NCBI GenBank assembly: GCA_963837715.1
Contig: CAWIOF010000004.1
Coordinates: forward strand, 620,001-684,000
Source: JANYLB01 sp963837715
GTDB lineage: Bacteria; Actinomycetota; Acidimicrobiia; IMCC26256; JANYLB01
Direction of reading: 5' to 3'
DNA length: 64,000 bases
Part shown: piece by piece, positions 36,593-44,897 of the stretch
How the letters are laid out: each line of letters opens with the position of its first letter
How positions within the stretch are numbered: position 1 is the first letter of the stretch
The notes under the pieces: model-generated
What the model saw: only the letters and a program-made list of their open reading frames with translations
Database searches by the model: none
What the model was told of the DNA's origin: nothing
Program-made: the position numbers and the translations under genes

Positions 36593-37693
36593 CTATGGGA
36601 GCCCGAACGCGTAGACGTAGGTGTCCGACGAGCCGACATATACGTTGCCGTTCGCGATCGCCGGCGACGAACCGACTGGTCCGCCGGTGGCGGCAGACCA
36701 CCGGACCGCTCCGCTCGCCGCATCGAGGGCGTAGATGTTGGAGTCGAACGACCCGACGTACACGACCCCGTTCGCGAACGACGGCGCCGAACTCACCCAG
36801 CCGCCCGTCTTCGCGGTCCAGACGACCGCGCCGGTCGCGGCGTCGAGCGCGTAGACGTTGGTGTCGTACGAGCCGATGTACACGACCCCGTTCGCGACCG
36901 CGGGTGACGACGTGACGAGGTTGCCTGTTCGTGTGGCCCAGAGGATGGCGCCGGTCGTCGCGTCGAGCGCGTAGACGTTGGTGTCGTACGAGCCGACGTA
37001 GAGGACCCCGTTCGCGACCGCAGGTGAACCAGGTTGGCCGCCGGTGGTGGTCGTCCAGAGAACTTCGCCCGTCTCTGCACGCAGCGCATAGATCGTGCTG
37101 TCGGCCGAGGTGATGTAGACGATTCCGTCCACGACCGCGGGTGACGTGTCGACGTGTCCGCCGGTGGTGAACGTCCACAGGCTCTCGCCGGTTTCCGCAT
37201 CCAACGCGTAGGCCTTGTCGTCGTTCGACCCGATGTACACGACGCCGTTCACGACCGTCGGCGAGGAAACGACAGCGCCGCCCGTGGTGGCGGTCCAGAG
37301 GACCTGGCCGGTGGACGCGCGCAGGGCGTACAGCTTCCGGTCGGCGGAGCCGATGAAGACGACGCCCTTCACGACCGCCGGCGACGAGAGAACAGGGCCG
37401 CCCGTGGCGGTGCTCCACCGGGTCGCCCCGGTCGCGGCGTCGAGTGCATGGACCTTGCCGCCGACCGAACCGACGTACGTGACCCCGCCGACGACCGCAG
37501 CCGAGGGAACCGGGCCTCCAGTGCCGTTCGTCCACCGGGTCGTGAGCGATCCCACGTTGCCCGCGTGCAGGATCGTCTCGAACGGGTTCGCCCCCGAATG
37601 CGACGCGTCGAATCGGAACTGCGGCCACGTGCATGCACCCGACGCCGCGATCAGCACGAGCGCCACGCCCAGCAACCGCCCACGCATGTCCAT
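36593..37693 (-). CDS. PQQ-repeat beta-propeller lipoprotein
   Basis: About 366 residues. Signal with lipobox near the start (VLIAASGAC), so a membrane-anchored outer protein. The rest is about eight near-identical 38-40 residue PQQ-like (BamB-type) blades, each with GxVYVGS and YALDAxTGxxxW elements. No catalytic dehydrogenase residues are evident, so a scaffold or binding role is likelier than PQQ enzymology. ATG 37693, with a second ATG six bases on. It is divergent from the radical-SAM gene across 84 bp. Confidence 0.85.
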   Translation of the reverse strand: MDMRGRLLGVALVLIAASGACTWPQFRFDASHSGANPFETILHAGNVGSLTTRWTNGTGGPVPSAAVVGGVTYVGSVGGKVHALDAATGATRWSTATGGPVLSSPAVVKGVVFIGSADRKLYALRASTGQVLWTATTGGAVVSSPTVVNGVVYIGSNDDKAYALDAETGESLWTFTTGGHVDTSPAVVDGIVYITSADSTIYALRAETGEVLWTTTTGGQPGSPAVANGVLYVGSYDTNVYALDATTGAILWATRTGNLVTSSPAVANGVVYIGSYDTNVYALDAATGAVVWTAKTGGWVSSAPSFANGVVYVGSFDSNIYALDAASGAVRWSAATGGPVGSSPAIANGNVYVGSSDTYVYAFGLP

Positions 37694-37777
37694 CACCGCC
37701 CCATCCCCGCTTCTCCGGCGAAGCATTGCAGAATCTGACAAACTTCGCCGGTTCAGGGCGGGCTGACGGAGCAGCGG

Positions 37778-38824
37778 ATGACGATCGACATCGAGATCAC
37801 GAATCGCTGCAACGCCAGATGCCGGTTCTGCCCCCGAGATCAGACCCCGCACGAGGGGCTCATGTCTCCCGAGGTCTTCGACCAATCGTTGCGCCAGGCG
37901 ATCGCGTACCGGTTGCTCCTCGGGGAACAGCTCTCGGCCGACGCCCTTGCACGCGTGAACGTGAGCCTGTGCGGTCTCGGCGAACCGCTGTTGAATCGGG
38001 AGGCCACGCGCTTCGTCGGGGAGGTCCGGGACGCGGGCATCGTCTGCTCGATGTCTTCGAACGGCGCGCTGCTCGACGAGGACCGGGCTCGTGCCCTCCT
38101 CGATGCCGGGCTGAACGAGATGTTCTTCAACGTCGGTGAGGTCGGAACCGACTACGAAGCGGTGTACGGCCTGCCCTTCGAGCGAACCTGCGAGAACGTC
38201 GTCCGCTTCTCGGAGCTGGCCGGGGGCGAGTGCGACGTCTGGGTCGTGCTCGTCGACCATCGTCGCGACGCCGAACACAGCGACCGGATGAAGGCCTTCT
38301 GGCGGGAGCGTGGGATCAAGCGGTTCTTGCCGTACGCAGTGATCAACCGGGGCGGTGCGCTGCACGTCGACGCCATGCAGTACGACGAAATGCCGGAGAT
38401 CGACCAGGCACGATCACTGATCCATGACCAGGACATCACCCTCCGCTGCGGCGTGCCCTTCGAGCACCCGTTCATCGGCTACGACGGGCAGTACTACTTG
38501 TGCAGCTCGGACTGGAAGAAGCAGACGCCCATGGGCAGCGTCTTCGACCACACGTTTCTCGATGTCGTGCGGGCCAAGTTGGAGTTCGTGGAGTCACGCC
38601 AGCCCGTGTGCAGATCGTGCGGCCATGACCCGCTCAACGGCCTCGCTGAGGGTTTGCGAGATCTTGCCGCCGGGGACTCGACGAGGGCTGAGATGGAGGC
38701 CCGCTTCGTCGCCGCTTCCGAGAGGGCGAGGTTGGTCGACGAGCAGGTGTCCTCACTCCTCGTCGACCCTCTGGCTCGCGCACCGGTCCCGCGCCGAACG
38801 TTCATCCCGGTCGAACCGGTCTGA
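37778..38824 (+). CDS. Radical SAM protein with SPASM-like C-terminus
   Basis: 348 residues. The 4Fe-4S motif is C11-x3-C15-x2-C18 (CNARCRFC), right at the N-terminus as in SPASM/MoaA-type enzymes. GLGEPLLN is the SAM-binding GGE-like motif. C-terminal Cys in ITLRCGVPF, YYLCSSD and CRSCGHD could bind an auxiliary cluster. Such enzymes modify peptides, tRNA or small molecules. No precursor peptide is visible in the flanks (37694-37777, 38825-38924), so the substrate is unknown. ATG start. Confidence 0.85.
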   Translation: MTIDIEITNRCNARCRFCPRDQTPHEGLMSPEVFDQSLRQAIAYRLLLGEQLSADALARVNVSLCGLGEPLLNREATRFVGEVRDAGIVCSMSSNGALLDEDRARALLDAGLNEMFFNVGEVGTDYEAVYGLPFERTCENVVRFSELAGGECDVWVVLVDHRRDAEHSDRMKAFWRERGIKRFLPYAVINRGGALHVDAMQYDEMPEIDQARSLIHDQDITLRCGVPFEHPFIGYDGQYYLCSSDWKKQTPMGSVFDHTFLDVVRAKLEFVESRQPVCRSCGHDPLNGLAEGLRDLAAGDSTRAEMEARFVAASERARLVDEQVSSLLVDPLARAPVPRRTFIPVEPV

Positions 38825-38924
38825 ACCGCGCCGTCACCTCTCGACTGAGCCCGAACCGATCAAGCCCCGAGCGCCGCCGCGAAGGGTCGGAGGTCGCGCT
38901 CGCAGGCAGTGCCAGCTCCTCCAC

Positions 38925-39449
38925 CTAAGTGTCGTCGGCCGCAGTGGAATCGGCGATGACGTCTGCGAAGAACGCGTCGAGCCGGTTGAAGAGCGCGAGG
39001 AAAGCCTCCAGGTCGTCCGGTGCTTCCGCGTACACCGCAGCAGACATCTGCTCGTGCAGCTCATTCACACCGCGTGCAACGGTGGCCCCACGTTCGGTCA
39101 CGCGCACCAGGCGACTTTTCCGGTTCTCGGGAGTGCTCTCGACCGTGACCAGGCCACGAGCGCGCATCCGGTTGAGAGCCTGCGAGACCGCAGAACGGCT
39201 CACGCCGATGTGGTCGGCGAGGTCGCTCGGGGAGATCTCGCGGCGGGCTGCGATCAGTTGGCAGACCTCCGCTTCGACCATGGTGAGGGAATCCCCCGTC
39301 CCGTAGTCACGGGCGAGTCTGCGGTTCCGCTGGACCTTGTCGAACACTCGCAGCATGGCGATCGTGACTGCCGCTTCCAGGTCGTTGCGTTCACGGCCGT
39401 GGGGCACCGGCGCTCCATGGGTGTTGACCGCGCGTTCCTCCCCTGCCAC
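38925..39449 (-). CDS. MarR-family transcriptional regulator
   Basis: About 174 residues from a GTG. Winged helix in the middle: SPSDLADHIGVSRSAVSQAL is the helix-turn-helix, followed by RMRARGLVTVESTPENRKSR, the wing with the DxR-type turn. Divergent from the membrane gene at 39.6 kb. A perfect inverted repeat (CCTTAA-TCA-TTAAGG) lies 10 bp before its start, the likely site for autorepression and control of the neighbour. Inducer unknown. Confidence 0.9.
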   Translation of the reverse strand: MAGEERAVNTHGAPVPHGRERNDLEAAVTIAMLRVFDKVQRNRRLARDYGTGDSLTMVEAEVCQLIAARREISPSDLADHIGVSRSAVSQALNRMRARGLVTVESTPENRKSRLVRVTERGATVARGVNELHEQMSAAVYAEAPDDLEAFLALFNRLDAFFADVIADSTAADDT

Positions 39450-39458
39450 AGTGAAGTA

Positions 39459-39473
39459 CCTTAATCATTAAGG
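39459..39473. promoter_or_regulatory. Putative MarR operator
   Basis: CCTTAA-TCA-TTAAGG, a perfect 6-3-6 palindrome in the marR/membrane-gene spacer, AT-rich against a GC-rich background. Typical size and place for a MarR dimer site. Confidence 0.65.
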
Positions 39474-39579
39474 ACCTTCATCGTGGGGGATGGTGGGATG
39501 GTGGCCGGACGGGCCACCTTCAGGAGTGGACGCTTGGGGCTCGCTGCGAATGCGGTCCCGTGAGCGAGGGGTTCGTTGC

Positions 39580-40341
39580 ATGACGGTCACGACAAGTCCC
39601 GCTGGTCAGATCCGGCCTACTGAGAAGCGTGGGCTCTCATCGTTGCAGAAGGCGCTGATCGGTGTCCTCGTCTTCTTCTTCGCGACGATCCCCCTGTTCT
39701 GGTTCCTCGAGGCGCACGTCGGTGTGTCTCACGGCGTTGCATCGAACACGATGGTGCTGCTGCACGTCGTGGCGTTCGCGACGGCGTTGGCGCTGCCGTG
39801 GTTGCCACTGCGGGACCAGCGCGATCGGACACGATCACAACGGTTGGACGCCACGGTGATCGTGTGGATCTTCATCTGCTTGACCCCGCGGTTCATCTGG
39901 GAGCTGCCATGGCTCCTCTTCCTGGACCAGATCCGCGACGGCGTGCAGAGCGGCTCACTGTGGACCTACATGTGGTCGCCGTATCTGGTCGGCGGTGACG
40001 CTCGTTACCTCAACGGCGACCCGCTCGTGATCACGCTCGAGTGGATCGCGCTGTTCGTCGGCATGTTCGAGCTCTACGCGATCGTCCAGTTCTTCCGCAA
40101 CGGCAAGCGGTTCACGAACACGCAACTGTCGTTCATCATGGGCGGAATGATCGTCGAGGTCATGTTGCCCGCGGTGTACTTCGGAACCGAGATCGCGAAC
40201 GACATGCAGAACGTGTCGAACCCGCTCGACATGTGGATCAAGTTCATCCTCCTCAACATCTTCTGGTGCACCATGCCGCTCGTCACCTACTTCTGGGGCG
40301 TACGGCGACTCGCGAGCCAGAACCTCTCCGTGACCTTCTAG
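39580..40341 (+). CDS. Polytopic membrane protein, EXPERA/emopamil-binding-like
   Basis: About 253 residues with six or so hydrophobic helices. The middle reads like the EXPERA fold: DARYLNGDPLVITLEWIALF, an acidic/aromatic pattern found in sterol isomerase-like and related proteins, followed by a hydrophobic run with buried polar residues. The family call is tentative. The ATG at 39580 is taken because the first helix follows after about 30 residues. Probably regulated by the divergent MarR protein. Confidence 0.65.
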   Translation: MTVTTSPAGQIRPTEKRGLSSLQKALIGVLVFFFATIPLFWFLEAHVGVSHGVASNTMVLLHVVAFATALALPWLPLRDQRDRTRSQRLDATVIVWIFICLTPRFIWELPWLLFLDQIRDGVQSGSLWTYMWSPYLVGGDARYLNGDPLVITLEWIALFVGMFELYAIVQFFRNGKRFTNTQLSFIMGGMIVEVMLPAVYFGTEIANDMQNVSNPLDMWIKFILLNIFWCTMPLVTYFWGVRRLASQNLSVTF

Positions 40342-40527
40342 CGGGGTGTTTCGCAATGGCAGATGAGCACGAACTTCGGTTCGCCTTCGACTCTCAGCCG
40401 CACCCGATCGCAAGCACAACGAGCTACCCGCTCCATCCGCCTACCGCCCCTTGTTTGTCGGACAGGTTGCCCGGCTCTCTTGGAACTGCGCAGGACTAGA
40501 AGACCTCGGTCGTGTCAGCATGTCGCC

Positions 40528-40965
40528 ATGGACTTCCCTGCGATGAAGGGCTTCGGGCACATCGACCTCACAGTCACCGACGGAGAGCGCAGCGCGCAAT
40601 GGTGGGAGCAGGTCATGGGCTTCCAACTGATCGCAACGAACGAAAGGGAGGGCTTCATGATACGAAGCATGAACCTCCCGGGCACGTACTTCAGCGTCCA
40701 GCTGGTGACGCACGAGCAACGGGTCACCGACAGGTTCGACGAACGTGCTGTCGGCCTCGACCACTTCGCGTTGCGCGTTCCCGACCGGGCTGCGCTCGAC
40801 GCCTGGGCGAAGCACTTCGATCGCCTCGGGGTCGAGCACTCAGGCGTGCAGGAGGAACAGGGAGGACCCCTGATCGTGTTTCGTGATCCCGACAACATCC
40901 AGCTCGAACTCTGGGCGCTCGACCCCACCCTCGGCGCCAGGCGATCCGAGAAACCAAGCGCTTAG
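40528..40965 (+). CDS. VOC-family (glyoxalase/dioxygenase-like) protein
   Basis: 145 residues, two beta-alpha-beta-beta-beta modules. Metal-ligand positions are plausible: GHIDLTVTD (His), GLDHFALRV (His) and NIQLELWAL (Glu). About the size of a single-domain fosfomycin/bleomycin-resistance or glyoxalase-type enzyme, but there is no evidence for any given substrate. ATG 40528. The 186-bp region before it (40342-40527) holds no gene that I can support. Confidence 0.86.
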   Translation: MDFPAMKGFGHIDLTVTDGERSAQWWEQVMGFQLIATNEREGFMIRSMNLPGTYFSVQLVTHEQRVTDRFDERAVGLDHFALRVPDRAALDAWAKHFDRLGVEHSGVQEEQGGPLIVFRDPDNIQLELWALDPTLGARRSEKPSA

Positions 40966-41010
40966 CGTCGCTCGGGTGCGGGATCCGCCGGACGCGCATC
41001 TAGCGCGTCG

Positions 41011-41082
41011 GGTTCGAACGTCGTCACATCAGGGCCGCTGACAAGGATGGATCGGACAGAGCTGAGAACTCTCGTTCGAACC
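41011..41082 (+). repeat. Family 2 repeat, complete 72-bp copy
   Basis: Bounded by perfect 10-bp inverted ends GGTTCGAACG and CGTTCGAACC. The body reads TCGTCACATCAGGGCCGCTG then ACAAGGATGGATCGGACAGA. The second full copy at 42.6 kb is the same length with a few substitutions. No coding capacity. Confidence 0.92.
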
Positions 41083-41163
41083 TCTGCCCTGGGGCATCCG
41101 ACGCGCTCAGATCGGCATCAGCACGGTTGCCATGGGGCACTCGCCCTTCCGTCGTGCGGTCGG

Positions 41164-41427
41164 CTACTTCCCCAGCTCAGGCGTCAGTCCGTCGACGTGC
41201 ATCTCGTAGTACTCGTTCTTCGCCCATCCGCCGAGTGCGCCTTCGACCACTTCGCGCACCGCGTCGACCGATTCGCCTTCCCAGATGCAGATGCCGAGTT
41301 TGTGATCGTTGGTCGCCGCGTGGATCGGCAACGCGACGTGCGAGGGAAGGCCGGCTTCGAGCGCCTTCGCCTCGGCAGCCTGGAAGCCCTCGGGGTCTGA
41401 GATCCGATGAATGACTGTGACGAACAT
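41164..41427 (-). CDS. Small conserved hypothetical protein, 87 aa
   Basis: 87 residues, start MFVTVIHRISDPEGFQ, probably a small ferredoxin-like alpha-beta fold as in dimeric alpha/beta-barrel or DUF4242-like proteins. His7, His29 and His35 might bind metal, but this is not established. ATG start with AAGGAG 8 bases upstream. It ends about 80 bp after a complete family 2 repeat. Function unknown. Confidence 0.7.
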   Translation of the reverse strand: MFVTVIHRISDPEGFQAAEAKALEAGLPSHVALPIHAATNDHKLGICIWEGESVDAVREVVEGALGGWAKNEYYEMHVDGLTPELGK

Positions 41428-41763
41428 GTGTCTCTCCTTGCTTCGATTGGGGGCCGGCGCAGTTCGCTGGAATTGCTCTCGAACGACACCGGTCCAGTGT
41501 GGTTGCCGGTACCAGCCGACCTTGACAGCGGCGTGTTACACGTGCGCGTCACCCAGGCGGAACAAGCGGTCCGAGCTTGCTCTCGAGAAGCCGTCCCGAT
41601 CGTCCCTGCTGGAGCGGGTCGGCAGGACGAGTGGCTAGCGCGACGGGTTCGAACGTCGTCCCATCACCGCCACTGATCCCGTTCGTCGCCTCGGTTGGGT
41701 CATTCTTCGCCCGAGGCCCGAGGGCGTCGGGCGTCGGTGAGCCCCAGGGGCAATGATGGCGAC
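41428..41763. other. 336-bp spacer without a supported gene
   Basis: It holds the leader of the small minus-strand gene, a family 2 left-end fragment at 41646 and no reading frame with family likeness. A plus-strand frame (41407-41676) has a protein-like stretch around SNDTGPVWLPVPADLD but no start signal or conserved motif, so it may be a relic. Confidence 0.5.
41646..41676 (+). repeat. Family 2 repeat, left-end fragment
   Basis: GGTTCGAACGTCGTCCCATC followed by ACCGCCACTGA; only the left 31 bases match. Confidence 0.8.
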
Positions 41764-42507
41764 ATGGCGAAGCCGCTCGACTGGCAGGCGTTGCTCGTCG
41801 ACGGTTACGAGCCGCTCAAGAAGGCGCAGCGCGTCTTTCGCCTGCTCCCCCACGACCCGCGCTGCAAGCTGTGCCGGAACCCGTTCGGTGGCATCGGCGG
41901 AAAGCTGGTCGGGCTGATGGGGCGCAAGCCATCGCGCAAAAACCCCAACCTGTGCCAGTACTGCTTCGACAAGCTACCGAGCGGCGGCATCGAGATCGAC
42001 ATCGGCGTCGTCTTCGCAGACGTGCGGGGCTCGACGACCATGGGGGAGCAATCCACGGCGACCGAGTTCGCCGAGCGCTTGAACCGGTTCTACGCGACCG
42101 CGACCGGCGTGCTGATCCATCACGACGCGTTGGTCGACAAGTTGATCGGCGACGAGGTGATGGCGCTGTTCATCAGAGGCGTCGCGGGACCTGACTACCG
42201 GCGCAAGGCGGCGCTCGCCGCGATCGAGCTCGCCGCCGCGGTCGACGACCTCCCCGTCGGCGTGGCCGCGAACGCCGGCATCGCGTTCGTGGGCAACGTC
42301 GGGTCGGGAGCAGTGATGGACTTCACGGCGCTCGGCGACGCCGTGAACATCACCGCAGGCCTGCAGTCGTATGCGTCCCCCGGCGAAGTGGTGCTCGCTG
42401 CGGATCTCTACGCCCTCATTGCGGCCGACCACCCGAGCGCCCGATCCGAACAGGTCGATGTGCGCGGTCGCGACGAGTCGGTCGACGTGAACGTGGTGAC
42501 CGTGTGA
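41764..42507 (+). CDS. Class III nucleotide cyclase with N-terminal zinc site
   Basis: 247 residues. The N-terminus has a CKLC (34-37) and CQYC (64-67) pair that should form a zinc ribbon or bind a cluster, with a basic loop between. The cyclase domain follows: metal Asp86 (VVFADVRGST) and Asp130 (LIGDEVMALF). The Asn of the catalytic NxxxR motif is present, but the Arg is Gly (GDAVNITAGL), so turnover may be low or absent. Probably a sensory or regulatory cyclase; redox or metal sensing by the Cys pairs is inference. ATG start. Confidence 0.85.
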   Translation: MAKPLDWQALLVDGYEPLKKAQRVFRLLPHDPRCKLCRNPFGGIGGKLVGLMGRKPSRKNPNLCQYCFDKLPSGGIEIDIGVVFADVRGSTTMGEQSTATEFAERLNRFYATATGVLIHHDALVDKLIGDEVMALFIRGVAGPDYRRKAALAAIELAAAVDDLPVGVAANAGIAFVGNVGSGAVMDFTALGDAVNITAGLQSYASPGEVVLAADLYALIAADHPSARSEQVDVRGRDESVDVNVVTV

Positions 42508-42588
42508 TCGCATGGCAAGGTCCCTGGACAGGAACCTCGGCGCGACGCCGTGACGGACCGGCCCGTCAGCATTCCGGACGTCGGGAAA

Positions 42589-42660
42589 GGTTCGAACGTC
42601 GTCGCATCAGGGCCACTGACAGGGATGAATCGGACACAGCTGAAGGTTCTCGTTCGAACC
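42589..42660 (+). repeat. Family 2 repeat, complete 72-bp copy
   Basis: Same 10-bp perfect inverted ends as the 41.0-kb copy; the body differs from it at a handful of positions. It ends 43 bp before the UPF0060 start codon. Confidence 0.92.
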
Positions 42661-42703
42661 CTTCCGATGGGCCTTCGTCCTTCGGCGAACTTAGGTTCTC
42701 GTC

Positions 42704-43033
42704 ATGTCCGTAGCTCGCTCCCTCCTGCTATTCGTGTTGGCCGCCATCGCGGAGATCGGCGGCGCTTGGTTGGTGTGGCAGGGCGTGCGAGAGGACCGGG
42801 GCGTCGTCTGGATCGGATTGGGGATTGTCGCCCTCGGGATCTACGGCTTCGTGGCCACGCTGCAAGACGATGCGAACTTCGGCAGGATCCTTGCGGCCTA
42901 CGGTGGCATCTTCGTTGCCGGCTCACTGGCCTGGGGGACCGCCGTGGATGGGTTCCGGCCGGACCGGTTCGACCTTGTCGGCGCAGGCATCTGTCTCGTC
43001 GGGGTGTCGGTGATCATGTATGCGCCCCGCTAG
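42704..43033 (+). CDS. UPF0060 (YnfA-like) small membrane protein
   Basis: 109 residues with four membrane helices, typical of YnfA, a small-multidrug-resistance-like family. It starts LLLFVLAAIAEIGGAWLVWQ and has GIYGFVATLQDDANFGRILA AYGG-type loop residues conserved in the family. Role uncertain; reports link some members to efflux. ATG start. It is 48 bp upstream of a merR-type gene with a spacer operator and may be part of the same unit. Confidence 0.88.
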   Translation: MSVARSLLLFVLAAIAEIGGAWLVWQGVREDRGVVWIGLGIVALGIYGFVATLQDDANFGRILAAYGGIFVAGSLAWGTAVDGFRPDRFDLVGAGICLVGVSVIMYAPR

Positions 43034-43047
43034 GAAAACGGCTGGAC

Positions 43048-43065
43048 CTTCGACCCGGGTTGAAG
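43048..43065. promoter_or_regulatory. Putative MerR-type operator
   Basis: CTTCGACCC/GGGTTGAAG, an inverted repeat with one mismatch and no gap, 16 bp before the merR-type start codon, with TTTACAGT just after. Placement and size suit a MerR-family spacer operator. Confidence 0.6.
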
Positions 43066-43081
43066 CTTTACAGTCGCTCCC

Positions 43082-43828
43082 GTGAGCACCTACACGATTG
43101 GCCAGGTCGCCGACCGCACCGGCTTCACAGCCTCTGCGCTTCGCTACTACGAGCGCGTCGGGCTCGTGTCGCCGGTCAAGCGGACGGACGCGGGATACCG
43201 GATCTACGACGACGACACGCTCAGTCGACTGTCCTTCATCGCCCGCGCGAAGCAGCTCGGGTGCACGCTCGACGAGATCACCGACCTCGTGGAGATCTGG
43301 GACGGTGATCAGTGCGGGCCGGTGCAACGCCGGTTCCACGACCTGGTCTCGGGCAAGATCGCAACGACGCAGGATCAGATTGCCGAGCTTGCGGCCTTTG
43401 GGTCTCAGCTCCGGTCGGCTGCCGCACATCTGCGTAGTGAACCGATCGACGGCCCGTGCGGCGACGGCTGCGCATGTGTGTCAGATTCGAATGTGACTGC
43501 ACCGGTGGCGCTCGTCGGCAAGCCCAGTGATGACGCACCGATTGTGTGCACGCTCGACGGAGCATCGATGCCTGCTCGCCTGTCGGACTGGCAGGCACTT
43601 CTCGACAGAGTGCAATCGAGATCCGCTGCAGCTGACGGGGCACTCCGAATCGAGTTCGCGGACGACATCGACGTGAACGAGCTCGTTCGCTTGGTGACCG
43701 CCGAGCAGGAGTGCTGCACCTTCTTCTCGTTCGCGATCACCGTGGACGGCCGGGGCACTGCGCTGGAAGTACGTGCGCCCGCTGACGCTGCCGAGCTCGT
43801 CGATGTCGTGTTCGGGAAGGCGTCGTGA
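43082..43828 (+). CDS. MerR-family metal-type regulator with C-terminal extension
   Basis: 248 residues from a GTG. Residues 1-70 are the MerR winged helix (YTIGQVADRTGFTASALRYY, ERVGLVSPVKR), followed by a dimer helix. Cys in GDQCGPVQ and the metal-loop-like GPCGDGCACV suggest a metal or metalloid inducer. An extra C-terminal domain of about 90 residues carries another CC pair (QECCTFFSFAI). That extension resembles a domain found in some mercury-resistance-related proteins. No merA or efflux gene is adjacent apart from the upstream UPF0060 gene. Confidence 0.85.
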   Translation: MSTYTIGQVADRTGFTASALRYYERVGLVSPVKRTDAGYRIYDDDTLSRLSFIARAKQLGCTLDEITDLVEIWDGDQCGPVQRRFHDLVSGKIATTQDQIAELAAFGSQLRSAAAHLRSEPIDGPCGDGCACVSDSNVTAPVALVGKPSDDAPIVCTLDGASMPARLSDWQALLDRVQSRSAAADGALRIEFADDIDVNELVRLVTAEQECCTFFSFAITVDGRGTALEVRAPADAAELVDVVFGKAS

Positions 43829-43894
43829 GCTGCCGTGGCGGCAGTGCGGCCAGGGTGAGACGAGGATCGGAGTGGTCGGGGAGTGACTTGCGGC

Positions 43895-44737
43895 TTACTT
43901 TGTTCCCACGATGCAGCGAGCCGAACCCGGCACCCGGACGTTGCCACCCTTCTCGAACGCGGTCACCTGCGCGAGGACCTTCGCCCGGATCCGCTCTCGC
44001 CTCGGTTCGTCGACCTGTTGCAGCGCTGCAACTGCGAGCGAGACGTGCTCGCTGATCATGTCCCAGTACTGCGCGGGCGATTCAGTCACGAGTTCGACGT
44101 CGACGTCCCACTCTGAGACGTCGCAAAGGCCAGCGCCTTCGTACAGCGCGCTGACGTAGCCCGGCGCGGCGCATCGAAACATGTTCGGGCCGTCTGGTTC
44201 GGGTGGTGCCACCGGTGCCTCGGTCGCGATTGCCTCCATCGCAATCGTCGTCCACGGGTTGCTCTCGGGTTTGACCCACACCGACGAGCACAGGCGTCCG
44301 CCTGGCCTGAGCACGCGCTCGAACTCCGCCGTTGCCTTGGCCACGTCGGGGAAGAACATGTACCCGAAGCGCACAGAGACACTGTCGAATGTGGCGTCGT
44401 CGAACGGCAGATCGTCGGCGCTGCACACCTTCGTCTCGACATTGACGACCCGTTGCGCCCTCGCTCGTCGCTCGGCGACGTCCAGCATTTCCGCGGCGAG
44501 GTCGGTCAGCACGACGCGTCCTTCCGGCGCGAGTCGCGCGATGCTCAGCCCCGGCTCGCCCGTTCCCGCAGCGATGTCGAGATGCTGTTGATCGGACGCG
44601 ATGTCGAGCCGCTCGATCATCGCCTCGCCGACCGGGCGTAGCTGCTCTGTGATGACCGAATCCCACTTCTCCCAGCCCGCAGAGAGCGCGGCCCACGTCG
44701 CTCGTTGCGCATCTCGGATCTCATCGGCGCTCGGCAT
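43895..44737 (-). CDS. Class I SAM-dependent methyltransferase (UbiE-like)
   Basis: 280 residues. Motif I LDIAAGTGEPGLSIA, motif II LTDLAAEMLDVA, the ADDLPFDDATFDSVSVRFGY segment and VLRPGGRLCSSVW are standard. Similar to UbiE/COQ5 and to methyltransferases of the arsenic or quinone type, but with no defining residues. ATG 44737 with GGAGG upstream. Substrate unknown. Confidence 0.88.
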   Translation of the reverse strand: MPSADEIRDAQRATWAALSAGWEKWDSVITEQLRPVGEAMIERLDIASDQQHLDIAAGTGEPGLSIARLAPEGRVVLTDLAAEMLDVAERRARAQRVVNVETKVCSADDLPFDDATFDSVSVRFGYMFFPDVAKATAEFERVLRPGGRLCSSVWVKPESNPWTTIAMEAIATEAPVAPPEPDGPNMFRCAAPGYVSALYEGAGLCDVSEWDVDVELVTESPAQYWDMISEHVSLAVAALQQVDEPRRERIRAKVLAQVTAFEKGGNVRVPGSARCIVGTK

Positions 44738-44866
44738 CAGTCCTCCCGTTGTCCACCAAAGACGAACCGCTCCAAGCGTCCCACGAAGGGGCGGCAGGCT
44801 CGAACGTGGCGTCACCCGTCGCTATCCCGGCTTCTACGTGTCGTCGACCGCCGTGGAATCCGCGAG

Positions 44867-44897
44867 GGTTCGAAGGTCGTCGCATCAGGGCCGCTGA
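44867..44897 (+). repeat. Family 2 repeat, left-end fragment
   Basis: GGTTCGAAGGTCGTCGCATC then AGGGCCGCTGA (31 bases; one change in the terminus). Just to its left (44838-44863) is a stretch resembling the last codons of the marR gene at 38.9 kb. Confidence 0.8.

Noticed and set aside
41011..41082. Family 2 repeat as a tRNA remnant, because GGTTCGAACC resembles a T-arm
   Set aside because: The sequence is a pair of inverted ends 52 bp apart with no cloverleaf, acceptor stem or anticodon arm.
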